Origin: Lientehia sp934351765
GTDB lineage: Bacteria; Bacillota; Clostridia; Lachnospirales; Lachnospiraceae
Direction: 5' to 3'
NCBI RefSeq assembly: GCF_052118925.1
Contig: NZ_JBQKGG010000012.1
Coordinates: 1-64,000, forward strand
DNA: 64,000 nt
A model generated the notes under the pieces. That model worked only from the letters and a program-made list of their open reading frames with translations, did no database searches and was not told where the DNA came from. Shown in pieces: positions 57,209-64,000 of this stretch (position 1 is the stretch's first letter; each line of letters starts with the position of its first letter). Position numbers and translations under genes: made by a program.

Positions 57209-58546
57209 CTATGCTGTATAACGGCTTCCCAGTTCCTGGCTGAGCAGCCGCAGGTCTGCATAAACACATGAAGTTCTACGCTTCACTGCAGGTACTTTTG
57301 CCTCCAGTGAAGACCTTTCCGTCTCCGGCAAGGGTTTTATAAGCTCCCGTATAAAATATCTCGCTCCGATATTATAGGCTGCTGACAAGTCGCAGTTGTA
57401 TTGTTTTCCTGTTGTAAAGGTACACAGGCTGTGGTTCTCCGGGTTTCGTGCCACTATCCCGCTTCCGTCAAAAGCCTGCCTGCTGGTATTGCGGGCGTTG
57501 ACTCTGGATACACGGATTCCGCTCCTGTGAGCCTGGTGCTCACACAGCTTCTGGATATCCCGTTTTCTCCACATATGAAGTCTTTGTTTCATACTTCCTG
57601 TTTTCTTTCCCTGCATTTCCAGATACTCAAAGACAATCACATCTGCCTGCTGTTCCCGGGCATAGGCCGTAATGGCACCGGATACGTTCCGGGACAATTC
57701 CATATTCAGCCGCTTTGCGTATGCCCAGCGGTTATGAGTCTGTCCGGCTCCATGCTGTCTCTGAAATCTGCGGATTCTGCCAAGCACCCGGTAAAGCCGG
57801 TCTTTATCACTGGGGAAGCTTATAAACCTTCGTCCCAGGACAGTTCCGTCTGCCCGCATGATCGTACAGACCGCATCCGTATTGATTCCCAGATCCACAC
57901 TGCAGATGGTCTGAGCTTTTACAGCCGTTTTAGACAGGTTTTTCTCTTCTGTATAAGAAAACCGCAGAAAATATTTGTGATGCCGTTTCTCCAGAGTGGG
58001 CGCGGACGCTTTTTCCCCTGCCCAGTGCTTTCTAAGGTATTCCATATCCGTGTGCAGCAGTCTGACCCGGAACCATTTCCAGTCATGACCATCATACAGC
58101 TTCAGACACGCTACATCCTCTGTCTCTCCTGCTTCTCTGTACATCACATCCCGGTAAAATACGGGCATGGCATGGTTTTCCTGTGTAAGCTTCGGTTTCC
58201 CGGTCAGTTTTCCATTTTCCCACAATTTCAGCCGTGTTTCATAGGAAGCTACGCTTCCCAGTGCATGCTGAATCGCAGAACGCCTCAGATAGGACGGAAG
58301 TTTTGGAAAATGCAGGTCAAAATCATACCGGGCCTGATTCTTCTTTGTCCCGTGAACCAGATGCTCTGCCTCATTAAACCGTTTCCTTGCATTCGAAATT
58401 TCGGAAAGTTCACCCCAGGCTTCTGTATATACCTGAATCAGATAACTGACTGCAGAGCGGTAAATGCGCAGCGTATAGCGAATGGGAATATTCTGTTTTC
58501 TGATTTCTACACCATAGCTGGATGTCACCTGCATACAAGACCTCAT
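57209..58546 (-). CDS. tnpB: TnpB RNA-guided nuclease of the IS605 family, without zinc ribbon
   Basis: The protein of about 445 residues has the three RuvC acid blocks: SVDLGINTDAVC, VIVFEYLEM and YNCDLSAAYNIGARY. In place of the usual TSxxCxxCG zinc ribbon it reads NTSRQAFDGSGIV, and the second cysteine pair is also lost (CTFTTGKQYNC). TnpB uses an RNA from the element's right end to cut DNA. This zinc-less subgroup looks common in clostridia; activity is unknown. Its ATG overlaps the tnpA stop (ATGA); a second ATG four codons on has a GAGGT ribosome site. Confidence 0.88.
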   Translation of the reverse strand: MRSCMQVTSSYGVEIRKQNIPIRYTLRIYRSAVSYLIQVYTEAWGELSEISNARKRFNEAEHLVHGTKKNQARYDFDLHFPKLPSYLRRSAIQHALGSVASYETRLKLWENGKLTGKPKLTQENHAMPVFYRDVMYREAGETEDVACLKLYDGHDWKWFRVRLLHTDMEYLRKHWAGEKASAPTLEKRHHKYFLRFSYTEEKNLSKTAVKAQTICSVDLGINTDAVCTIMRADGTVLGRRFISFPSDKDRLYRVLGRIRRFQRQHGAGQTHNRWAYAKRLNMELSRNVSGAITAYAREQQADVIVFEYLEMQGKKTGSMKQRLHMWRKRDIQKLCEHQAHRSGIRVSRVNARNTSRQAFDGSGIVARNPENHSLCTFTTGKQYNCDLSAAYNIGARYFIRELIKPLPETERSSLEAKVPAVKRRTSCVYADLRLLSQELGSRYTA

Positions 58547-59001
58547 TCTCCGTTGTAGGAACTCTTCGTTTTCTCTTTTTCTTTCTGGCCTTCGATATAG
58601 GTTAAAATCTGCTCCCGGCTCCTGTCACTGACCGTCACCGCACAGTAGGAGGGGTTCCATAAATGACCGCCCCACAGCTGCTTCTTTAATTCCGGATGGG
58701 AAAGAAACAGCTTCCTTGCCAGATTTCCTTTCATAATCTTGATCATGTCGGAAATAAAAAACTGCGGCTTACAATTCACCAGCAAATGAATGTGATCCGG
58801 CATAACCTCCATGGCCAGAATCTGAAAACGGTATTCCTCCGCCAGCGCCTGCAGCATCTTCTTACATTCCACATCTAATCCATCTACCAGAACCTTTTTC
58901 CGGTACTTTGTACACCAGATAAGATGATACTGCAATGAGTACACATAGCCTCTACCATATGAAAGTGTGTTTTCTTCGATAGTAAATATATCTTTTTCCA
59001 T
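58543..59001 (-). CDS. tnpA: IS200-type Y1 transposase TnpA
   Basis: The 152-residue protein has the HUH motif PDHIHLLVNC and the catalytic tyrosine in ILTYIEGQKEK. It cuts and joins single-stranded DNA at the element ends. LQYHLIWCTKYRKKVL is the common N-terminal block. No ribosome site precedes the ATG at 59001; a TATAAT lies only 6 bases upstream, so the mRNA may be leaderless. Confidence 0.92.
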   Translation of the reverse strand: MEKDIFTIEENTLSYGRGYVYSLQYHLIWCTKYRKKVLVDGLDVECKKMLQALAEEYRFQILAMEVMPDHIHLLVNCKPQFFISDMIKIMKGNLARKLFLSHPELKKQLWGGHLWNPSYCAVTVSDRSREQILTYIEGQKEKEKTKSSYNGE

Positions 59002-59007
59002 GTTTCG

Positions 59008-59036
59008 ATTATACCATATGTTAGCCAGGGCGTAAA
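59008..59036 (-). promoter_or_regulatory. Promoter of tnpA giving a likely leaderless mRNA
   Basis: TTTACG and TATAAT are separated by 17 bases on the minus strand. The expected start base coincides with the A of the tnpA ATG. Confidence 0.65.
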
Positions 59037-59174
59037 CATCAGTTCGATAACTTGGCAAAAATTTGCCCGCCTAACTCATCACTAAAGTAACGAGAATGCG
59101 GCGGGCAGTTATTCAACCTATACTTTACTTGCCAACTATATTTTACTCTAAGATTTCCCCGCTTCCCTGCCTTT

Positions 59175-60209
59175 CTATGCAATGCCCCAGAGTGCCAGAT
59201 ACCAGGTAAGCTTCGTACTTACGATCACCAGATATGCCAGATACAGCACAAGCATCACAATGCCCTGCCATTTATGAAATTTCTTTGTGATGATCGTCGG
59301 CACCGATGCGATCAGCGCGACCAGAATGGCGACCGGGAAATCCAGATAAAGATTCTGGGCCGAAACCGGAAGCTTTCCGCCGTAAACAAACGCACAGATT
59401 GCCGGGATCAGCGTGGTGTCGATGATATTTGCACCGATGACATTTCCGACCGACATGGAAGACTGCTTTTTTACAACTGCCGTAACCGCGGTAACCAGCT
59501 CCGGGAGAGAGGTTCCGATGGCGATCATCGTCACGCCGATCACGGCTTCCGAAACACCCCAGCTCCGTGCAATTTCACTTCCGTAATTCACCAGGAGCCT
59601 GGAACCGAGAACAACACAGACTACGCCAAGAACGATCATGGCGATATGCTTTCCTGTCGTTTCCTTATCCGGCTTTTCCTGCTCAGCCTCTGCCGCCGTC
59701 TTTTCTCCCTTCGCAGACCGGATATTTTCAAAGATGAACAGCGCGAATACCACCAGAAGACAGACCGCACCGCCGATAGAAAGAAAACCGCCCGCACTGC
59801 ATATAAACAGCACCACAACGGCCGCAAGGAGGCAGATCGCTTTCGGTGTAAATTCCCTTCGTTTGACTGTCATCTTCACGAAAATAATACTGATGGACAT
59901 GATCAGCGCCGTGTTGCAGATCACCGATCCGATGCCGTTTCCGATGGCCATGCCGACCTTACCCTGCGAGACCGCCAGATAATTTCCCACACCGGATACC
60001 AGGATCTGATGTCCCTCCACCGCTGCCATAGTGGAAACCATGATCTCCGGCAGCGTTGTTGCCAGGCTCACAATGGTGGCTCCGATAATAAATTTCGGGA
60101 TTCCCGTCACCTCTGCGACCCATACCGCGCCATCCACAAACCAGTCACCGCCCTTTACGATCAGGACCACGCCGACTGCAAACATCACATACAGCAAAAC
60201 CGTTTCCAT
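59175..60209 (-). CDS. Calcium/sodium (CaCA-family) antiporter
   Basis: The 344-residue protein has about ten membrane helices and two inverted alpha repeats. The first carries VSLATTLPEIMVS and GNGIGSVICNTALIM; the second carries IAIGTSLPELVTAV and GNVIGANIIDTTLI. This is the YrbG-type K+-independent Ca2+/Na+ exchanger pattern. GGAGGT lies 7 bases before the ATG at 60209; the longer upstream frame includes the terminator of prsA and is rejected. Confidence 0.92.
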   Translation of the reverse strand: METVLLYVMFAVGVVLIVKGGDWFVDGAVWVAEVTGIPKFIIGATIVSLATTLPEIMVSTMAAVEGHQILVSGVGNYLAVSQGKVGMAIGNGIGSVICNTALIMSISIIFVKMTVKRREFTPKAICLLAAVVVLFICSAGGFLSIGGAVCLLVVFALFIFENIRSAKGEKTAAEAEQEKPDKETTGKHIAMIVLGVVCVVLGSRLLVNYGSEIARSWGVSEAVIGVTMIAIGTSLPELVTAVTAVVKKQSSMSVGNVIGANIIDTTLIPAICAFVYGGKLPVSAQNLYLDFPVAILVALIASVPTIITKKFHKWQGIVMLVLYLAYLVIVSTKLTWYLALWGIA

Positions 60210-60276
60210 TCTCCGTACCTCCATATCCGATTGTCTCGTCTCAGGATACTTCTTCATTTTCCTGATCAGTTGTTTT

Positions 60277-60297
60277 GTTTCACAGGACGTAATATCA
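60277..60297. repeat. Palindromic repeat, copy 4 (half)
   Basis: GTTTCACAGGACGTA matches the first arm and centre of the repeat; the return arm is lost (AATATCATAA). It abuts the prsA terminator. Confidence 0.7.
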
Positions 60298-60358
60298 TAA
60301 AAGAGGGAGCGTGTCAAGGCGCGAAAATCAGCGCCCGGAATCAACCGCTCCCTCTTTT
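60298..60358 (-). terminator. Terminator of prsA
   Basis: AAAAGAGGGAGCG and CGCTCCCTCTTTT form a 13-bp outer stem with an inner GGGCGC..GCGCC arm, followed by a short T-run on the minus strand. It lies 19 bases past the stop. Confidence 0.9.
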
Positions 60359-60376
60359 CATTTCTTCACCTGTTCC

Positions 60377-61492
60377 CTAATTCCCTGCTGTCTCAGCTGC
60401 AGAGGTTTCCTCTGCCTGAGTCCCGGCTGCGGAGGTTTCTGCATTTGTTTCCGCTGCGGAGGTCTCGTCTGCTGCGGTAGTTTCCACAACATACAGGGAC
60501 TTGTCGAAATTGATCACATCCCAGACTTTTTCTTTCACCTTAAATTCGGGAAGAGCCGCAGCCCATTCCTTGTAGGTTGTCTGGAACTGCTCTGTCTTTC
60601 TTTTCTCAACGATGGTAGGCTTTTCCTTCTCTGTCGCTTCTTCATCAAAATCGGTATCACAGCGAACTACATACCAGCCATAGCCTTCCTCGTATACGCT
60701 TCCGATCTCGCCGGTCTTCAACTCCATCCCATAATTACCGACTGTGTTATCGAAGTCTCCCTCACCATAGGTATTGGTAACAAAGGTACAGTTATCATAC
60801 TGATCGGCCAGGGTACTCATATCCTCTCCGGCCTCTACCTTAGCCTGAAGCTCTTCAGCCAGGGTCTTTGCCGCATCGGCGTCATCGCCATCGGTCACCC
60901 GGATATAGCTGATGGTACGCTGAGCAGCTTCCTCGTCACTTACCTCGGTATCTACATCCTTTACCGCATATTCATAAGCCTTCATGGCAAGAGCATTGTT
61001 TGTCACAAACTCCTTGATTCGATCCTCGCTGATGTTGCCGACAGCTGCTTTTAATTCTTCGCTTCCGTCGAGCTGACCCATAATATCGGCTACAGCAGCA
61101 TCAACCTTCTTCTGTTCGTCCTCGTCCAGCGTCAGCCCCAGCTCCTCAGCCTTTGCCTTTAAGATATAGGTCTGGCCGATTCCGCGCATGATATTCTGCT
61201 TGGTATAGGCCGCCAGAGTCGTTCCACTTTCCATTCCCATGCTGCTTCCCAGGTCTTTTTCCCACATTTCATCGATGCTGTATCCGTTTAAGGAATAATA
61301 CATCTCACTGCTGTACTGGCTCAGCCGCGCCTGAAAATTGGCTTCATCAAGATAAATATTGGTGTCTCCCAGCGTTGCAACAACGGTTGTGGCATAATCA
61401 TCGAAAGAGATCTTCTTGCTTCCGCAGCCGGCTGCTCCCAGTACTGTGACTGCCGCCAGCGCGATTGCCAGCCCTCTCTTTAATCTGTTCAT
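60377..61492 (-). CDS. PrsA/SurA-type foldase lipoprotein (peptidyl-prolyl isomerase family)
   Basis: The 371-residue protein starts with a lipoprotein signal (LKRGLAIALAAVTVLGAAGC, lipobox LGAAGC). A SurA-like N domain and a parvulin-like region follow (SDEEAAQRTISYIRVTDG, then GSVYEEGYGWYVVRCDTD). The tail is low in complexity, made of ETSAAET-like blocks (about 335-371). It helps proteins fold outside the membrane. AGGAGG precedes the ATG at 61492. The tail may span or touch the wall; that is inference. Confidence 0.85.
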   Translation of the reverse strand: MNRLKRGLAIALAAVTVLGAAGCGSKKISFDDYATTVVATLGDTNIYLDEANFQARLSQYSSEMYYSLNGYSIDEMWEKDLGSSMGMESGTTLAAYTKQNIMRGIGQTYILKAKAEELGLTLDEDEQKKVDAAVADIMGQLDGSEELKAAVGNISEDRIKEFVTNNALAMKAYEYAVKDVDTEVSDEEAAQRTISYIRVTDGDDADAAKTLAEELQAKVEAGEDMSTLADQYDNCTFVTNTYGEGDFDNTVGNYGMELKTGEIGSVYEEGYGWYVVRCDTDFDEEATEKEKPTIVEKRKTEQFQTTYKEWAAALPEFKVKEKVWDVINFDKSLYVVETTAADETSAAETNAETSAAGTQAEETSAAETAGN

Positions 61493-61612
61493 AATCTGAA
61501 TCCTCCTAGTATTCCCTGTCGTCATGTGCCGCTCATAAACGTTTTCCGTTTTTTCGATGCCCTGATCCTGCCCATTCGTTTCATGAACAGAATGCCTGCA
61601 CAATCAGTTTTC

Positions 61613-61641
61613 ATTATAATACGAAACCCTGAAAACGGCAA
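61613..61641 (-). promoter_or_regulatory. Sigma-A promoter of prsA
   Basis: TTGCCG and TATAAT are separated by 17 bases on the minus strand, just beyond the mfd stop. Confidence 0.75.
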
Positions 61642-61646
61642 CTCTT

Positions 61647-64000
61647 TTATGAAAGCAGCAGCTCTTTTATGGTATTTAACAGGATCTTCACCTTTTCCAG
61701 CATCTGCCTCGGCTCTTTGTTCTCTTTCTTCCGGTCCTGCAGGACAAAAACCGGAGGATTTGTGCTGGCCGGCCGCAGCGCTCCGCTGTAAGCCTTCAGA
61801 AGCTCCGGAAGCTTTTCCACGTTAAACGGCGCCTGTTCATAGAACGAAATCCTGACCTCCTGGCGGTTTCCGGAAATCTCCGTCACATAAACCCTGTGCG
61901 CCGCCGCCTTCAGAAGCGCGATCTCCAGCAGATTTTCCACGGCGCGGGGCGGATCTCCGAACCGGTCAGTCAGCTCATCCGTCATGTCCATGGCTTCCTC
62001 TTCTGTCTCAACCGCCGAAATCCGCTTGTAGATTTCCAGCTTCTGCACCTCATTCTTCATGTAAGAGGGTGGAATATAGGCATCAATATTGAAGTCGATA
62101 ACTGTCTCAAACTCCACCTTCTCTTCTCCGCCCTTTAAAGCTCTCACGGCCTGATTCAACAGCTTGCAGTACAGGTCATAACCGATAGCCTCCATGTGGC
62201 CATGCTGCTCCGCACCAAGAAGATTCCCCGCGCCGCGGATCTCCAGATCCCGCATGGCGATCTTGATCCCGGAGCCAAGCTCTGTAAATTCCCGGATCGC
62301 TGCCAGCCGCTTTTCCGCTTCCTCCTTCAACAGCTTGTTGCGGCGGTACATAAGGAACGCATACGCTGTCCGGTTGGAACGTCCCACACGTCCGCGAAGC
62401 TGGTAAAGCTGAGAAAGACCGAACCGGTCCGCATCATGGATAATAATGGTGTTTACATTGGAAATATCCAGACCGGTCTCGATGATCGTAGTGGACACCA
62501 GGACATCGATCTCCCCGTCAATGAAATCCATCATGATCTTTTCCAGCTGACGCTCGCTCATCTGTCCGTGGGCATAAACCACATGGGCATCCGGCACAAG
62601 AGCCGCGATCCGCCCGGTGATATCCTCAATATCCTTCACCCGGTTATAGACATAATAAACCTGACCGCCGCGGGCACGCTCCCGCTCAATGGCCTCACGG
62701 ACCATTTCCTCGTTGTATTCCATCACATACGTCTGGATCGGCACGCGGTCCATGGGCGCCTCCTCCAGAACGCTCATATCTCGGATCCCTACCAGACTCA
62801 TGTGAAGCGTCCGGGGAATGGGGGTTGCCGTCAGTGTCAGCACATCCACGTTTTCCCGCAGCTTCTTGATCTTCTCCTTATGAGCCACACCGAACCGCTG
62901 CTCCTCATCGATAATGAGAAGCCCCAGATCCTTGAATTTCACATCCTCAGACAGTACCCGGTGAGTTCCGATAACGATGTCCACCAGTCCCTTTTTCAGA
63001 TCCTCAATGGTCTTTTTCTGCTCTGCCGCCGTGCGGAACCTGGATAGCAGCTCAATCCGTACCGGGAAATTCATCATGCGCTGGACAAAGGTATTGTAAT
63101 GCTGCTGCGCCAGGATCGTCGTCGGGACAAGATAAACCACCTGTTTGCTTTCCTGGACGGCCTTAAACGCTGCCCGGATCGCGATCTCCGTCTTTCCGTA
63201 GCCCACATCACCGCAGACCAGCCGGTCCATGATCCTCGTGCTCTCCATATCCCGCTTGGTGGCTTCGATGGCTGCCTCCTGATCCTCCGTCTCCTCGTAG
63301 GGGAACAGCTCCTCGAACTCCCGCTGCCATACGGTATCGGGGCCGTACTGAAAGCCGTCCGTCTGCTGTCTTGCCGCATAAAGGGCCACCAGATCCTTTG
63401 CGATGTTCTTGACCGCGCCCTTAACTCTGGACTTGGTCTTTCCCCATTCCTGGCCGCCTAACTTATTAAGCTTCGGCGTTTTCGCCCCGGCTCCGGCGTA
63501 TTTCTGAACCAGCTCCATCTGGGTGACCGGCAGATACAGACAGCCGTTCCCCGCATATTCGATTTTTATATAATCCTTGACGATCTTATCCACCTCGATC
63601 TTTTCGATCCCACGGTAAATGCCAAGTCCATGATTTTCGTGAACCACGTAATCACCCACGGAAAGCTCGGAAAAGCTCTGGATCTTCTTGCCCTCATAGG
63701 AAGTTTTCTTCCTCCTTTTCTTCTTTCCGCCGCCGAACATATCGCTCTCCGGGATCACCACAAACCGGATCAGCGGATATTCAAAGCCCCGGTGGAGATT
63801 TCCGTAAAGGACGCAGATCTCCCCCGGAAGGATCTGTTTGTCCTGCTCCTCGCTGTAATAGGCACGCAGATCATACTGCTCCCTCAGATCCTGTGCCAGC
63901 CGCATGCCCCTTGTTTTTGAAGCGCAGAGGAGCGCTACCCGCCATCCCTCTTTCTTCCAGCGCTTTAAATCTCCCACCAGCAGCTCAAAGCCGTTATGAT
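61647..64000 (-). CDS. mfd: Transcription-repair coupling factor Mfd (5' part outside window)
   Basis: About 784 C-terminal residues are present; the frame continues past the right edge. Seen are the RNA-polymerase-interacting domain (GDYVVHENHGLGIYRGIEKI), the RecG-like translocase with Walker A GDVGYGKTEIAIRAAF, LLIIDEEQRFGVAHK, TATPIPRTL, and the helicase half with GLDISNVNTIIIHDADRFGLSQLYQLRGRVGRS, followed by the TRCF C-terminal domain. The UvrB-like N terminus lies outside. Mfd removes stalled RNA polymerase and recruits UvrA. mfd followed by spoVT-region genes is the Firmicute order. Confidence 0.97.
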   Translation of the reverse strand, partial: HNGFELLVGDLKRWKKEGWRVALLCASKTRGMRLAQDLREQYDLRAYYSEEQDKQILPGEICVLYGNLHRGFEYPLIRFVVIPESDMFGGGKKKRRKKTSYEGKKIQSFSELSVGDYVVHENHGLGIYRGIEKIEVDKIVKDYIKIEYAGNGCLYLPVTQMELVQKYAGAGAKTPKLNKLGGQEWGKTKSRVKGAVKNIAKDLVALYAARQQTDGFQYGPDTVWQREFEELFPYEETEDQEAAIEATKRDMESTRIMDRLVCGDVGYGKTEIAIRAAFKAVQESKQVVYLVPTTILAQQHYNTFVQRMMNFPVRIELLSRFRTAAEQKKTIEDLKKGLVDIVIGTHRVLSEDVKFKDLGLLIIDEEQRFGVAHKEKIKKLRENVDVLTLTATPIPRTLHMSLVGIRDMSVLEEAPMDRVPIQTYVMEYNEEMVREAIERERARGGQVYYVYNRVKDIEDITGRIAALVPDAHVVYAHGQMSERQLEKIMMDFIDGEIDVLVSTTIIETGLDISNVNTIIIHDADRFGLSQLYQLRGRVGRSNRTAYAFLMYRRNKLLKEEAEKRLAAIREFTELGSGIKIAMRDLEIRGAGNLLGAEQHGHMEAIGYDLYCKLLNQAVRALKGGEEKVEFETVIDFNIDAYIPPSYMKNEVQKLEIYKRISAVETEEEAMDMTDELTDRFGDPPRAVENLLEIALLKAAAHRVYVTEISGNRQEVRISFYEQAPFNVEKLPELLKAYSGALRPASTNPPVFVLQDRKKENKEPRQMLEKVKILLNTIKELLLS

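Larger units (their letters stand above)
57041..59106 (-). mobile_element. IS200/IS605-family element (tnpA + tnpB)
   Basis: The element carries a Y1 transposase and TnpB on the minus strand. There are no terminal inverted repeats; the ends hold hairpins. Left end (59065-59106): GCCCGCC..GGCGGGC enclosing CTCATCACTAAAGTAACGAG. Right end: CACATGACTAAAGTCACGTG at 57049-57068 and GCCGCTTTAAGCGGC at 57076-57090. Both ends share the core ACTAAAGT-ACG. The exact cleavage points are estimated. It splits the mfd/prsA side from the spoVT side of a conserved locus. Confidence 0.85.

Noticed and set aside
60210..60344. Longer N terminus of the Ca2+/Na+ antiporter
   Set aside because: The extension crosses the prsA terminator and the palindromic repeat and lacks family similarity.

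Overview
The window comes from a spore-forming, anaerobic Firmicute, most likely a gut Lachnospiraceae (Clostridium cluster XIVa type). The evidence is sporulation genes (spoIIE, spoVT, yabP, yabQ) in their usual Firmicute neighbourhoods, an anaerobic ribonucleotide reductase, a clostridial 2[4Fe-4S] ferredoxin, an NADP-type glutamate dehydrogenase, radical-SAM ThiH, strong AGGAGG ribosome binding sites and moderate G+C. The species cannot be named from this sequence. No rRNA, tRNA or CRISPR array was seen.

Layout. 1-8331 (minus strand) is an ethanolamine-utilisation microcompartment operon, eutG-S-P-A-B-C-L-E-M, which runs off the left edge. 8600-16500 holds a membrane-anchored GH18 protein, mecA, an Rpn-type nuclease with a tandem-repeat tail, a beta-helix surface-protein gene that has lost its 5' end, and a DUF1858-trpS pair. 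16800-24500 carries ferredoxin, D-lactate dehydrogenase, a MerR-like regulator, a flavin reductase, the gdpP-rplI-dnaB operon with an unusual repeat-rich leader, and nrdG. 24575-31335 holds nrdD with a pair of NrdR boxes, malic enzyme, two poorly known proteins and gdhA. 31673-35457 is an S1-relQ-rmlD-gltP gene string. 35651-40824 is a four-gene exporter operon: adaptor, MacB-type ATPase, second adaptor with a large insertion, and permease. 40929-43508 is niaR plus a GH13 amylase. 43830-49568 is spoIIE followed by tilS-hpt-ftsH. 49723-53750 is a complete thiSFGHE operon under a TPP riboswitch. 53753-56659 is spoVT-mazG-HU-rqcP-yabP-yabQ-divIC. 56858-60209 interrupts this conserved locus with an IS200/IS605 element, a MATE transporter remnant and a Ca2+/Na+ antiporter. 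60377-64000 is prsA and the 3' three-quarters of mfd.

Promoters can be read with some precision. Consensus sigma-A promoters precede mecA, ferredoxin, trpS, gdpP, malic enzyme, gdhA, the S1 gene, tilS, the thi operon, HU and prsA. A Spo0A-box promoter with a 21-bp gap precedes spoIIE, and a sigma-E-like promoter precedes yabP.

The least explained signals are these: a short palindromic repeat family found only beside intrinsic terminators; the leader of the c-di-AMP phosphodiesterase operon; the duplicated module inserted in the coiled coil of the second exporter adaptor; a zinc-ribbon-less TnpB next to a MATE fragment; and a second terminator between the TPP riboswitch and thiS. Function calls rest on motifs read by eye; no database search was run.
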